Source: Bacillus andreraoultii (GTDB lineage Bacteria; Bacillota; Bacilli; Bacillales; Caldibacillaceae). Taken from it: 64,000 nucleotides of DNA. Position 1 is the first letter of the stretch. The number at the start of each line of letters is the position of its first letter. Under the pieces are notes generated by a model that was not told the origin of the DNA, did not search any database, and saw only the letters and a program-made list of their open reading frames with translations. Below are positions 39,619 through 51,780 of this stretch, one piece after another. The stretch covers positions 516,005-580,004 of the forward strand of contig NZ_LN868935.1 of NCBI RefSeq assembly GCF_001244735.1, written 5' to 3'. The position numbers and the translations under genes were made by a program.

Positions 39619-41157
39619 ATGGCAAAAAAACGTGCACTTATTTCTGTATCTGATAAAGCTGGAATTGTTCATTTTGCAAAACAACTCGTTGATCTTGGGT
39701 TTGAGATTATTTCTACAGGTGGTACGTACAAAGAACTTCAAGAGGCAAATATTCAAGTAATTGGTATTAGTGAAATAACAAATTTTCCAGAAATTCTTGA
39801 TGGTCGTGTAAAAACATTGCATCCAGCTATTCACGGGGGACTACTTGCAAAGCTTGAGATAAAAGATCATGTTGACCAAATTGAAAAACATGAAATCCAT
39901 CCAATTAACCTTGTGTGTGTAAACTTATATCCGTTTAAAGAAACGATTTCAAAACCAAATGTGACTGTAAGTGACGCAATAGAAAATATTGATATTGGTG
40001 GACCTTCCATGTTACGTTCAGCCGCAAAAAATCATCAGCATGTAACAGTCGTCGTTGATCCTGGTGATTATGAAATCGTCCTATCAGAACTAAAAGCAGC
40101 AGGTCAAACTGAATTTGCGACAAGAAGGCGACTTGCGGCAAAAGTATTTCGTCATACGGCGGCATACGATGCCCTTATTGCCGATTATATGACGAACTTA
40201 ACTGGTGAAAATTTTCCAGAAAAGTTAACCGTAACTTATGAACGAAAACAAGCATTACGATACGGAGAAAATCCACACCAACAAGCTGCCTTTTATAAAA
40301 AGCCAATTGGTTTAAAATGCTCAATCGCGAATGCAACCCAACTCCACGGAAAAGAACTTTCTTACAATAATATTAATGATGCAGAAAGTGCCTTACAACT
40401 TGTTCAAGAATTTAAAGAACCTGCAGCTGTTGCCGTAAAACATATGAACCCATGTGGCGTCGGAATTGGAGAAACCATCTTTGAGGCATATTCAAAAGCT
40501 TTTGCGGCTGACCCAGTATCCATTTTCGGTGGCATTATTGCATTAAACCGTGAAGTTGACGTAGAGACTGCACAGAAGCTACATGAAATTTTTCTTGAAA
40601 TGATCATTGCCCCATCTTTTTCAAAAGAAGCATTAGAAGTTTTAACATCAAAAAAGAATATTCGACTATTAACTGTTCCATTCAATGAAACGAGTAACAA
40701 GGAGCTTCGCCTAACATCTATTGAAGGTGGATTATTAGTTCAAGACTTTGATCGTGCTCATTTAGATGAAAAAAATATAACGATTCCGACAAAACGAGAA
40801 CCAACAAAAGAAGAATGGGAAGCATTAAAACTTGGTTGGAAAATTGTTAAACATGTTAAATCGAATGCAATTGTTATAACAGATCAACATTCTACTCTCG
40901 GTGTAGGGGCTGGTCAGATGAACCGTGTTGGTGCTGCTAAAATCGCCCTCGAACAAGCTGGAGCTAAAGCAGAAGGCGCTGTACTCGCATCTGATGCATT
41001 TTTCCCTATGGACGATACGGTTGAAGCCGCTGGCCAAGCTGGCATTACAGCCATCATTCAACCTGGTGGTTCGGTAAAAGATGCGGATTCAATTAAAAAA
41101 GCGGATGAATATGGTATTGCTATGGTATTTACAGGTGTGCGACATTTTAAACATTAA
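39619..41157 (+). CDS. purH: AICAR transformylase / IMP cyclohydrolase
   Basis: A 512-residue bifunctional enzyme for the last two steps to IMP. The N-terminal MGS-like cyclohydrolase domain (to about 195) starts [13 protein letters not shown]; the C-terminal transformylase has [14 protein letters not shown] and the catalytic Lys-His in [16 protein letters not shown] lies 8 bases before the ATG. Confidence 0.96.
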   Translation: MAKKRALISVSDKAGIVHFAKQLVDLGFEIISTGGTYKELQEANIQVIGISEITNFPEILDGRVKTLHPAIHGGLLAKLEIKDHVDQIEKHEIHPINLVCVNLYPFKETISKPNVTVSDAIENIDIGGPSMLRSAAKNHQHVTVVVDPGDYEIVLSELKAAGQTEFATRRRLAAKVFRHTAAYDALIADYMTNLTGENFPEKLTVTYERKQALRYGENPHQQAAFYKKPIGLKCSIANATQLHGKELSYNNINDAESALQLVQEFKEPAAVAVKHMNPCGVGIGETIFEAYSKAFAADPVSIFGGIIALNREVDVETAQKLHEIFLEMIIAPSFSKEALEVLTSKKNIRLLTVPFNETSNKELRLTSIEGGLLVQDFDRAHLDEKNITIPTKREPTKEEWEALKLGWKIVKHVKSNAIVITDQHSTLGVGAGQMNRVGAAKIALEQAGAKAEGAVLASDAFFPMDDTVEAAGQAGITAIIQPGGSVKDADSIKKADEYGIAMVFTGVRHFKH

Positions 41158-41183
41158 GTGAAGTTAGTAAATTATTTGGTAAA

Positions 41184-41340
41184 AGTAAAGAAAACTCATG
41201 GCTAGAGCTTTGGACAACGAATAGACGTAGTTCGCTGGAAAGAGAGTTTTTCGACTTTAATGTAATGCTCGAAGCCTTCCTTGTGCGCTTATACCTATAG
41301 GAAAGTGGAAATCGAAAAATTTATACTTTCCTATTACCCA
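41184..41340 (+). repeat. About 150-bp intergenic repeat in the purH-purD gap
   Basis: Second copy of the element seen after purF, with a clearer terminal hairpin: TAGGAAAGT and ACTTTCCTA around a 16-18-base loop. It enlarges the purH-purD gap to 227 bases. Confidence 0.65.
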
Positions 41341-41384
41341 AAGCAAAATTCATAGGATTCCATTAATATATCGGAGGTTAATAG

Positions 41385-42662
<1,278 letters not shown>

Positions 42663-42697
42663 AGAAACCTATTCAACACGAAGTTTTAATGAATTTT

Positions 42698-42729
42698 AAA
42701 GGACCGTTCGTATGTGAGCGGTCCTTTTT
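42698..42729 (+). terminator. Terminator of the pur operon
   Basis: AAAGGACCG / CGGTCCTTT (42698-42706 with 42719-42727), continuing in a T run. Also separates purD from the convergent camS. Confidence 0.9.
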
Positions 42730-42764
42730 CGTTAATTTCTATGGATTAACTTTTAAAAACAAAC

Positions 42765-43916
42765 TTAGTAAATATGAACAAATGGTTCGTCCATGTCTGG
42801 CTCTTTTAAAATTAGTGCTTCCTGACCAGAAATTGATTTTACATTTACTTCAGTAATTGCGTGTTCTGGAAAGCTTTCAACAACTAAACTCGCAACATAT
42901 TGTGAAAATCCAATTACTTCCGTTTTCCCATAAAATTGCATCGTAACATCGATTGTTAATTTATTAATCTCATCGTTGATATATAATGCTCGACCAACAA
43001 TTCCATTATAGTTATCAAAATACTTTTCGACATTATTCTTAAATGTATCGAATTGTTGGGCATCTCCACGGTGCTCTTTTGTTGCTGTTGATGAAGGGAA
43101 TAAAACATATTTTTCCTTTATCTTATCCCAGTCTAAAGAAGTACCACTTTTTGCTGTTCCATAGGCAAAATAGTTTCCAGGGGTAACGGATGTTTTATCT
43201 TGTTGCTTAAACAGACCAATCGTAATCGGTACTGATTCTAATCCCTTCACTTTTCTTAATCGGGTTATGATTTCCTCAGCCATTCGTTTTCCTTCACGTT
43301 CAATGACATCATTTGGAATCTTCACCTTTTTTTCAACACCATTAATTTTATAATAGTACACACTATTTAATGCTAAACCGATTGATATGCCACCTAATTT
43401 AACAGTTTTATCATTTGATTTTATTAAATAATTATGTTCTAAAATATGGGCTAAATAAATTGGATTTTTCTCTTGGTCTGCTTGACTATCTCGATTTTTT
43501 ATAACAGGATTTAACCCAAGATTTTCCGCCTCTGACATTTTATTTTCTTTTAGTTGAGCGTCCGTCATTTTTCGTTTTAGCCAACTCGAAACGGTATCTT
43601 TATCAAGATACTGTCCTTCTTGGAAAATATACTTATCTGTTGAAAAGTTTTGTTGAGAGATACGTAATAATCCCTCTTCAAATTCATCACTATCATATCG
43701 ATTATTTAAATTACTTACAACCATTCCCCTAGCATCTGATGGTTTAAACGGAGACAGGGTACGATAGTATGAATCAGATATTTGATACTTCGGTATAATT
43801 GCCTTTTCCTCTGTTTTATCATTCTCTTTTACAACTTCACCTTGTTCATCAAGTTTGGGAAGACATCCAGACAAGATTAAAACGATTAGGAAAGGTATTA
43901 GTATTCGCTTCTTCAT
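42765..43916 (-). CDS. camS: CamS-type sex pheromone lipoprotein
   Basis: A 383-residue lipoprotein of the CamS (YerH) family. The signal peptide ends in the lipobox LILSGC, so the protein is anchored to the outer face of the membrane by a diacylglyceryl cysteine. In enterococci and staphylococci the processed signal peptide of such proteins acts as a pheromone for conjugative plasmids; the mature part has no known function. ATG 43916 has GAGGTG upstream. It follows ligA by 35 bases, as in B. subtilis. Confidence 0.9.
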   Translation of the reverse strand: MKKRILIPFLIVLILSGCLPKLDEQGEVVKENDKTEEKAIIPKYQISDSYYRTLSPFKPSDARGMVVSNLNNRYDSDEFEEGLLRISQQNFSTDKYIFQEGQYLDKDTVSSWLKRKMTDAQLKENKMSEAENLGLNPVIKNRDSQADQEKNPIYLAHILEHNYLIKSNDKTVKLGGISIGLALNSVYYYKINGVEKKVKIPNDVIEREGKRMAEEIITRLRKVKGLESVPITIGLFKQQDKTSVTPGNYFAYGTAKSGTSLDWDKIKEKYVLFPSSTATKEHRGDAQQFDTFKNNVEKYFDNYNGIVGRALYINDEINKLTIDVTMQFYGKTEVIGFSQYVASLVVESFPEHAITEVNVKSISGQEALILKEPDMDEPFVHIY

Positions 43917-43951
43917 ATTTTTGACACCTCTTCTCAAAAAGGAAGCTAACT

Positions 43952-45964
<2,013 letters not shown>

Positions 45965-46158
45965 TCACTTTTGATTAATGATCATGGTTGTTTTCGTATA
46001 CTTTGTTGTAATTAGCCTAGGCGGGCGCTTTTCCCGGGAAGTCGCCATCTTGCTACAACAACAGTCATTTTTTCTTTATAAACGCCACAACCTTTATTCT
46101 TAAAGATAAAAAACTCCTACAACTAGATTTCGTACACCTTTTCATGATAACATTCATC

Positions 46159-46279
46159 GGGGCTGTCCAGAAAGTCGGGTTTTTGACTTCTGGATGCCCC
46201 CTTTTCATGTTTCAAAACCTTGATATATCAACTTCTTAATTATCATATTTTTTGGGATTTCCCTTTTTCGGACGACCCC
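46159..46279. repeat. MITE-like palindromic element between pcrA and ligA
   Basis: The ends GGGGCTGTCC (46159) and, read inward from 46279, GGGGTCGTCC are imperfect inverted repeats of the style of IS1182-type ends. Inside, TCCAGAAAGTC / GACTTCTGGA form a strong hairpin near the left end. No gene and no clear target duplication. The remaining spacer (45956-46158) shows nothing else. Confidence 0.45.
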
Positions 46280-46301
46280 ATTTCTGCTAAATAAAGTGAA
46301 G

Positions 46302-48509
46302 CTATTGTTTTTCAATTGGAGCAAACTTCGCTAATAACCGCTTAATCCCAACTGGATTTGGGAAAGCAATGTCTAGTTCTAGTGAGTCACCTTCACCTTT
46401 TACACTCACAACTGTACCAACGCCCCATTTTTTATGACTTGCCTTATCCCCGACCTTCCAACCGAATGACTCTCCTCCAGTTGTTGTTTGGATTGGACGA
46501 GTAACTGGGCGATGAACGGGACGTGTTGTGCGACTTTCCTGTGTTGCTGGCTGTTTTCTCTTTTCATTTAAGCCTTCAATTAGTTCATCCGGGATTTCTG
46601 CAATAAATCTTGAAGCAGGGTTCATATTTGTCCGACCAAATAATGTACGTAATTGGGCGTTCGTTATATATAATTCTTCTTCTGCTCGTGTTACACCTAC
46701 ATACATGAGTCTTCGTTCTTCTTCCATTTCCCCTTCGTCCATTAAACTCCGGCTATGTGGGAATACCCCCTCTTCTAAACCAATAAGAAAGACGACTGGG
46801 AATTCCAGACCTTTTGCAGAATGTAGCGTCATTAAAACAACAGCTTCTTTATTATTTTCTTCTTTATCCATTTGATCAATGTCAGCAACTAGAGCTAAAT
46901 CCGTTAAAAAGGCGATTAATGTTTTATCTTCACTAGTTTCTTGAAAATTTTTCGTAACAGAAAGGAATTCCTCAATATTCTCTAAACGACTTTCTGCCTC
47001 TAACGTCTTTTCCGCCTTTAACATCTCTTTATATTCTGTACGTTTTATCATTTCTTCCGTCAGTTCCATCACAGATAAATATTCTTGCATTTGGTTTAGA
47101 TCTTTAATTAAATGATAAAACTCAGCACAAGCTTTCGTTGCTTTTGCGGCTAAACCGATGTGTTCTACTTCTCCTAATGCGGAAAACATAGATATATCAT
47201 GTAGTAGTGCATATTGTGCAATACGATCAAGCGAAGTTGCACCTATTCCCCTTTTTGGTACATTAATGATTCTCGTTAAACTTATATCATCATCTGGATT
47301 TGCTACAAGTCGAAGGTATGCTAAAATATCTTTAATTTCTTTTCGATCATAGAATTTTGTACCGCCAACAATTGTATACGGAATATTTGCCTTAACGAAC
47401 ATTTCTTCCATTGCCCGTGATTGGGCGTTCGTACGATATAAAATTGCTATATCACTATATTTCCGTTCAGAATGATCAACGAGTTCTTTAATTTTTCCGG
47501 TAACGAATAACGCTTCACCTTGTTCAGAATCAGCACGGTAATAACGTATTTTTTCCCCTTGCATATTTTCCGTCCAAAGATTCTTCGGTTTCCGGTTTGC
47601 ATTGTTCGCAATGACTTCATTTGCCGCATGTAAAATATTTTTTGTTGAACGATAGTTTTGTTCAAGTAGTATTACTTTAGCATTTGGATAGTCCTTTTCA
47701 AAAGAAAGGATGTTCGCAATATCTGCCCCACGCCAACCATAAATGGATTGGTCAGAATCACCAACAACACAAAGATTTTTAAACTTTGCTGCTAGTAAGT
47801 TAACAAGTTTGTATTGTGCTTTATTTGTGTCTTGGTATTCGTCTACGTGTATATATTGGAATTTCCTTTGGTAATACTCTAAAACTTCTGGTACGCGGTG
47901 AAATAATTGGATTGTCTTCATAATTAAATCATCAAAATCAAGGGAGTGGTTTTTTAATAAACGCTTTTCATATTCCTCAAAAACATCACTTACTATTTTT
48001 TCATAATAATTTCCTACGAGCTTCGAATACTCTTTCGCATCAATAAGTTCATTTTTTGCACTGCTAATGGATCCTAGTATTCCTCGTGCATCGAATTTTT
48101 TCGGATCAATATTTTTATCTTTTATAATCCCCTTTATAACCGATAGTTGGTCGGCTGTATCTAGAATTGTAAAATTACGATTGATTCCTATTCGATCAAT
48201 ATCCCTTCGTAAAACTCGCACACACATGGAATGAAATGTTGAAATCCATATATCATCTGCCGCTCCACCAAGAATGGCAGCAATCCGTTCCTTCATCTCT
48301 CTCGCAGCTTTATTTGTAAACGTGATAGCTAAAATATTATATGGATTTACACCTTTTTCCAGTAGTACATATGCGATTCGATGTGTAAGTACCCTTGTTT
48401 TTCCACTTCCCGCACCAGCCATAATGAGGAGTGGACCTTCAGTCGTTTTTACTGCTTGTTGCTGTTCTTTATTTAACCCATCAAGTAGACGATCTTTTAA
48501 ATATTGCAA
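46302..48509 (-). CDS. pcrA: DNA helicase PcrA
   Basis: A 735-residue 3'-5' superfamily-1 helicase (UvrD/Rep type) for repair, clearing RecA and rolling-circle replication. Walker A AGAGSGKT is near 30, DEYQDTN is motif II, QNYRST motif IV, and VTRAEEELY motif VI; the C-terminal tudor-like domain that binds RNA polymerase is present ([13 protein letters not shown]). The start is TTG 48509, with AAAGGTG 6 bases upstream. Confidence 0.96.
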   Translation of the reverse strand: MQYLKDRLLDGLNKEQQQAVKTTEGPLLIMAGAGSGKTRVLTHRIAYVLLEKGVNPYNILAITFTNKAAREMKERIAAILGGAADDIWISTFHSMCVRVLRRDIDRIGINRNFTILDTADQLSVIKGIIKDKNIDPKKFDARGILGSISSAKNELIDAKEYSKLVGNYYEKIVSDVFEEYEKRLLKNHSLDFDDLIMKTIQLFHRVPEVLEYYQRKFQYIHVDEYQDTNKAQYKLVNLLAAKFKNLCVVGDSDQSIYGWRGADIANILSFEKDYPNAKVILLEQNYRSTKNILHAANEVIANNANRKPKNLWTENMQGEKIRYYRADSEQGEALFVTGKIKELVDHSERKYSDIAILYRTNAQSRAMEEMFVKANIPYTIVGGTKFYDRKEIKDILAYLRLVANPDDDISLTRIINVPKRGIGATSLDRIAQYALLHDISMFSALGEVEHIGLAAKATKACAEFYHLIKDLNQMQEYLSVMELTEEMIKRTEYKEMLKAEKTLEAESRLENIEEFLSVTKNFQETSEDKTLIAFLTDLALVADIDQMDKEENNKEAVVLMTLHSAKGLEFPVVFLIGLEEGVFPHSRSLMDEGEMEEERRLMYVGVTRAEEELYITNAQLRTLFGRTNMNPASRFIAEIPDELIEGLNEKRKQPATQESRTTRPVHRPVTRPIQTTTGGESFGWKVGDKASHKKWGVGTVVSVKGEGDSLELDIAFPNPVGIKRLLAKFAPIEKQ

Positions 48510-48582
48510 CTGGATCACCTTTCTTAAAACCGAATATTTGTTCTTATTTTATCGAATATGTAAGTACAATTCAACATTTACG

Positions 48583-49272
48583 TTAAAACCTTTTGGCAAC
48601 TTCTACTGTTTTTAACGCTGCTTCTAAATTATCATAAATAATATTTCCAACAACAATAACATCCGCATGCTGTTTCATTTCTTTTGCCTGATCTTGATTA
48701 GAAATACCACCGCCATAGAAGAGCGTACTCGTCTCTAACTGTTCTTTCACTCTTTCCACTACGTTTGGATCACCGTACACTCCACTGTACTCCAAATAAA
48801 ATATGGGAAGATTAAATATTTTTTCCGACATCGTTGCATATGCTTCAATGTCATCAATTGATAGGTCCGTCGTAGCATTCGTCAGTTGTGCTACTTTACT
48901 ATTTTCATTTAAAATACAGTAACCTTCAACCACCATTTCCTTCCAATCAATATAATGACCAAATTCCTTTATCGCTTGGTGGTGTTTACCGACAATCCAA
49001 TCTGAGTCCTTACTATTTAAAACAGTAGGGATAAAATATAAGTCAAATCCTGGTGTTATAGCGTCTATACTTGATACTTCTAAGGCGCAAGGTACTGTGT
49101 AGCGACGAACCCGCGCCATTAAATTTAATACATTTTCTAACGTAACGCCGTCCGTTCCACCAATCATAATACAATCAGTCCCGGACTCACAAACTTTCTC
49201 TAATGCAATATCATCAATTTCTTTATTTGGATCAAGTTTGAATACATGGTGCCATTGTCGAAAATCGTACAT
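48583..49272 (-). CDS. pcrB: Heptaprenylglyceryl phosphate synthase
   Basis: A 229-residue TIM-barrel prenyltransferase that joins heptaprenyl diphosphate to glycerol-1-phosphate. The KLDPNKEI strand, MIGGTDGV and YGGGISN phosphate-binding loops and YLEYSGVYG are diagnostic. ATG 49272 follows GGAGG. First gene of pcrB-pcrA-ligA-camS, 73 bases before pcrA. Confidence 0.93.
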   Translation of the reverse strand: MYDFRQWHHVFKLDPNKEIDDIALEKVCESGTDCIMIGGTDGVTLENVLNLMARVRRYTVPCALEVSSIDAITPGFDLYFIPTVLNSKDSDWIVGKHHQAIKEFGHYIDWKEMVVEGYCILNENSKVAQLTNATTDLSIDDIEAYATMSEKIFNLPIFYLEYSGVYGDPNVVERVKEQLETSTLFYGGGISNQDQAKEMKQHADVIVVGNIIYDNLEAALKTVEVAKRF

Positions 49273-49376
49273 ATCTTTTTCCTCCACTATTTGTTCCATC
49301 CAATTATTATACCATTGCTTTCGATTATAAAAAATACATTAGAAGCATAGAAACCTTTCTATTTCGTAAAAAACTT

Positions 49377-49586
49377 GGGGAAACGGGCGTCTTGAAGGGT
49401 TATAGATAACCGTTTTGATTGAAAGTACGGGGAATTGGTCATCTAGAAGAGTTATAGATAACCGTTTTGGTTAAAAAGTATGGGGAATTGGTCATCTAGA
49501 AGGGCTATAGATAACCGTTTTGATATAAAGTCAGGATAAACGGGCGTCTAGTGGGTATGGTCGCACGATAATACCGCAGTTTTGGT
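49377..49586. repeat. Tandem 52-bp units, first family
   Basis: Units begin (GGGGAAT or similar) at 49377, 49429, 49482 and 49534, that is 52, 53 and 52 bases apart. Each has the core TCATCTAGAAGAGTTATAGATAACCG with a near-palindromic centre (limited here to description). The fourth is partial. Confidence 0.75.
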
Positions 49587-49591
49587 GAAAT

Positions 49592-50111
49592 CTGCTTTTA
49601 AAGCTTCTCTATGAATCAGAAATCCTGGGTATTATGCAAAATCCTCAAGTTTTCGCGAAATCAGGTTCATAGAACACTTCTATGAACCCAAAATTCTCAA
49701 GTTTTCGCAAAATCCGGCTCATAGAACTTCTCTATGAACCCAAAATTCTCAAGTTTTCGCGAAATCGGGATCATAGAACTTCTCTATGAACCCAAAATCC
49801 TCAAGTTTTCGCAAAATCCGGCTCATAGAACACTTCTATGAACCTAAAATTCTCAAGTTTTCGTGAAATCGGGATCATAGAACACTTCTATGAACCTAAA
49901 ATCCTCAAGTTTTCGCAAAATCAGGTTCATAGAACACTTCTATGAACCCAAAATCCTCAAGTTTTCGCAAAATCCGGCTCATAGAACACTTCTATGAACC
50001 CAAAATCCTCAAGTTTTCGCGAAATCAGGCTCATAGAACACTTCTATGAACCCAAAATCCTCAAGTTTTCGCGAAATCGGAGGTATCGAACCTTACTATG
50101 AACCCAAATTA
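49592..50111. repeat. Nine perfectly phased 52-bp palindromic units
   Basis: CTCAAGTTTTCG starts at 49644, 49696, 49748, 49800, 49852, 49904, 49956, 50008 and 50060 with no indel; a degenerate copy precedes (49592). Every unit has TTCATAGAA-CAC-TTCTATGAA or a close variant. Sub-types alternate (CCGGCTC with CGGGATC in units 2-5). No reading frame or known motif explains it. Lies between yerC and pcrB. Confidence 0.9.
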
Positions 50112-50149
50112 AACCGAACTGCACAAAACCGGCTTATAAAGTAAATTCG

Positions 50150-50290
50150 AACGTCCGATTCTTTAGTCATTGAGCAGATACTTGAGTACACCAAAGAAAA
50201 TTTTTTTGGCTGCAAGGTAATGTTTCTGACGTCTTCTTGTGCACCGAGTATAGGAATGTAGAAATGAAAAAATTTATACTTTACTTTCAT
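50150..50290. repeat. Third copy of the 150-bp intergenic repeat
   Basis: TTTTTTGGCTGCAAGGTAAT, CTTCTTGTGC, GTATAGGAATGTAGAAAT and AAAAAATTTATACTTT occur in the same order as in 41184-41340. It adjoins the 52-bp array. Confidence 0.6.
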
Positions 50291-50296
50291 GGCAAC

Positions 50297-50325
50297 TAAA
50301 AAAAGCTAAGCAGATCACTTAGCTT
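50297..50325 (-). terminator. Terminator overlapping the yerC stop
   Basis: AAGCTAAG / CTTAGCTT with a 7-base loop, then TTTTTTAG on the minus strand. Confidence 0.85.
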
Positions 50326-50654
50326 TCTTCGGTATTTTCATCTTCTATATTTGTCTCCGATTGTTTGTCCTCAATTCGTTCAAGTACCATTTTATAAGCA
50401 TCATTACCGTAGTTTAAACAGCGCTTTACCCTTGATATGGTTGCTGTTGAAGCACCTGTTTCCTTTTCAATTTCATGGTATTTACTTCCTTCTTCTAAAA
50501 GTCTAGCTACTTCTAAACGTTGTGATAACGATTGAATTTCGTTTATTGTACAGAGGTCATCAAAAAATCGATAGCATTCTTCTTTATCTTGTAATGAAAG
50601 GATAGCATCAAATAATCGATCTAATTCCTTCCCTCTTAATTTGTCTATTTGCAC
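50319..50654 (-). CDS. yerC: YerC/YecD family TrpR-like DNA-binding protein
   Basis: A 111-residue small regulator with the TrpR-like helix-turn-helix: residues 40-80 include SQRLEVARLLEEGSKYHEIE and TGASTATISRVKRCLNYG, the recognition helix. The last 15 residues are acidic. The start is GTG 50654, with AGGAGG 10 bases upstream. Target genes are not known. Follows yerB, as in B. subtilis. Confidence 0.9.
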   Translation of the reverse strand: MQIDKLRGKELDRLFDAILSLQDKEECYRFFDDLCTINEIQSLSQRLEVARLLEEGSKYHEIEKETGASTATISRVKRCLNYGNDAYKMVLERIEDKQSETNIEDENTEES

Positions 50655-50725
50655 GTTGAAATTGCCTCCTCAAAAATACCTACTTAATAATATTATTGAT
50701 TAAATCAAACGAAAAATATCTTCTT

Positions 50726-51727
50726 TTATAATTGTACGGTTTCATCTAAGTTTGGTACAATGTTAACCCATGTTTTCCCTGGTACGAGCGGAGCTTCTTT
50801 ACCATTTATATATGGGACAATTTCACCATTTTCATTTTCCCAAGTGACACTTTTCATTTTCCCATTTTGCAATAAATAGCCTCTTCCACCAGAGTGAATA
50901 TCAATATTTAACCTACCATAGGTATCAATTTTTGTGTGATTCATTTCAACAATGATTATATTGTTCAAAAGGACTGGTTCATCTGTGTCATAATCACTTG
51001 TTTGAACATCGCCCGAAAATCTCTTATATGCTTTCATCGTTTCGTCATATTCATAACGAACTTCAAAATTTTTCGTAGAGTAAGAAATGGTTACTGTACT
51101 TTGTTCCTCACCATCCGTATCCTCTCCGTCTTTCAAAAATGCAAAAGAAGCCGGTGGTCCAATTAGTGAATATTGGTTTTCTTCAATCCCCTCTTCCATA
51201 TGGTCAAGGGAAATATACGAATTATGAGGTGCTTTCCGAAATGAAACACGATTGAATAATGTACCATCATAAAATAAACCGTTTAGAGCATCGATATACC
51301 CATTCGTAATCATTTCTTTCGCTTCCGGACTCCATCCATGACAAATATAAATTGCATCTAATCCTTTTGCCAGCTCAATATAATAAGGTCGGGCACTACG
51401 AATAGGGCCTACAATATCTGGATATTCACTTTGAAAAACTGCAAGAAACCGTGTAACACCACCCTCTGCTAAAGCCTCGTAAACAATATCTGCTTTTGTC
51501 AAACCAGATTGTGGCCTAGCAGCAGGATGGTTATTCATCATTACACTAATTGCTCGATGATTCGGTTTTTCCTTTGTTGTTAATCCTGTAAGTGGAAAAG
51601 TATATAGTTTTGCTTGTTTTGTTTGATTTTCACTAGGTTTCTCTTTTTCTGTTTTTGTGTCCTTACTACAACCAATTAGTAAAAATAATATTGCGATAAT
51701 AGGTATCCATTTTGCAAATTTTTTCAC
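50726..51727 (-). CDS. yerB: YerB lipoprotein (DUF3048)
   Basis: A 333-residue lipoprotein with signal peptide and lipobox LLIGC at about 16-20. Two domains typical of DUF3048 follow: the N-terminal one includes MMNNHPAARPQSGL and GGVTRFLAVF, the C-terminal one GGRGYLLQNGK and PGKTWVNIVP. Anchored outside the membrane; function unknown. GTG start at 51727 with GGGGGA upstream. Confidence 0.88.
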   Translation of the reverse strand: MKKFAKWIPIIAILFLLIGCSKDTKTEKEKPSENQTKQAKLYTFPLTGLTTKEKPNHRAISVMMNNHPAARPQSGLTKADIVYEALAEGGVTRFLAVFQSEYPDIVGPIRSARPYYIELAKGLDAIYICHGWSPEAKEMITNGYIDALNGLFYDGTLFNRVSFRKAPHNSYISLDHMEEGIEENQYSLIGPPASFAFLKDGEDTDGEEQSTVTISYSTKNFEVRYEYDETMKAYKRFSGDVQTSDYDTDEPVLLNNIIIVEMNHTKIDTYGRLNIDIHSGGRGYLLQNGKMKSVTWENENGEIVPYINGKEAPLVPGKTWVNIVPNLDETVQL

Positions 51728-51780
51728 GAAGCTTTATCCCCCAGTATGTTACGTTGATTATGTCCTTCTCCTTCATTATT

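Noticed and set aside
46163-46195. Hairpin as the pcrA terminator
   Set aside because: On the minus strand no T run follows the stem; it fits better as part of a small repeat element with inverted ends.
49592-50111. CRISPR array
   Set aside because: The repeat fills the whole 52-bp unit; there are no unique spacers of constant length, and no cas genes nearby.
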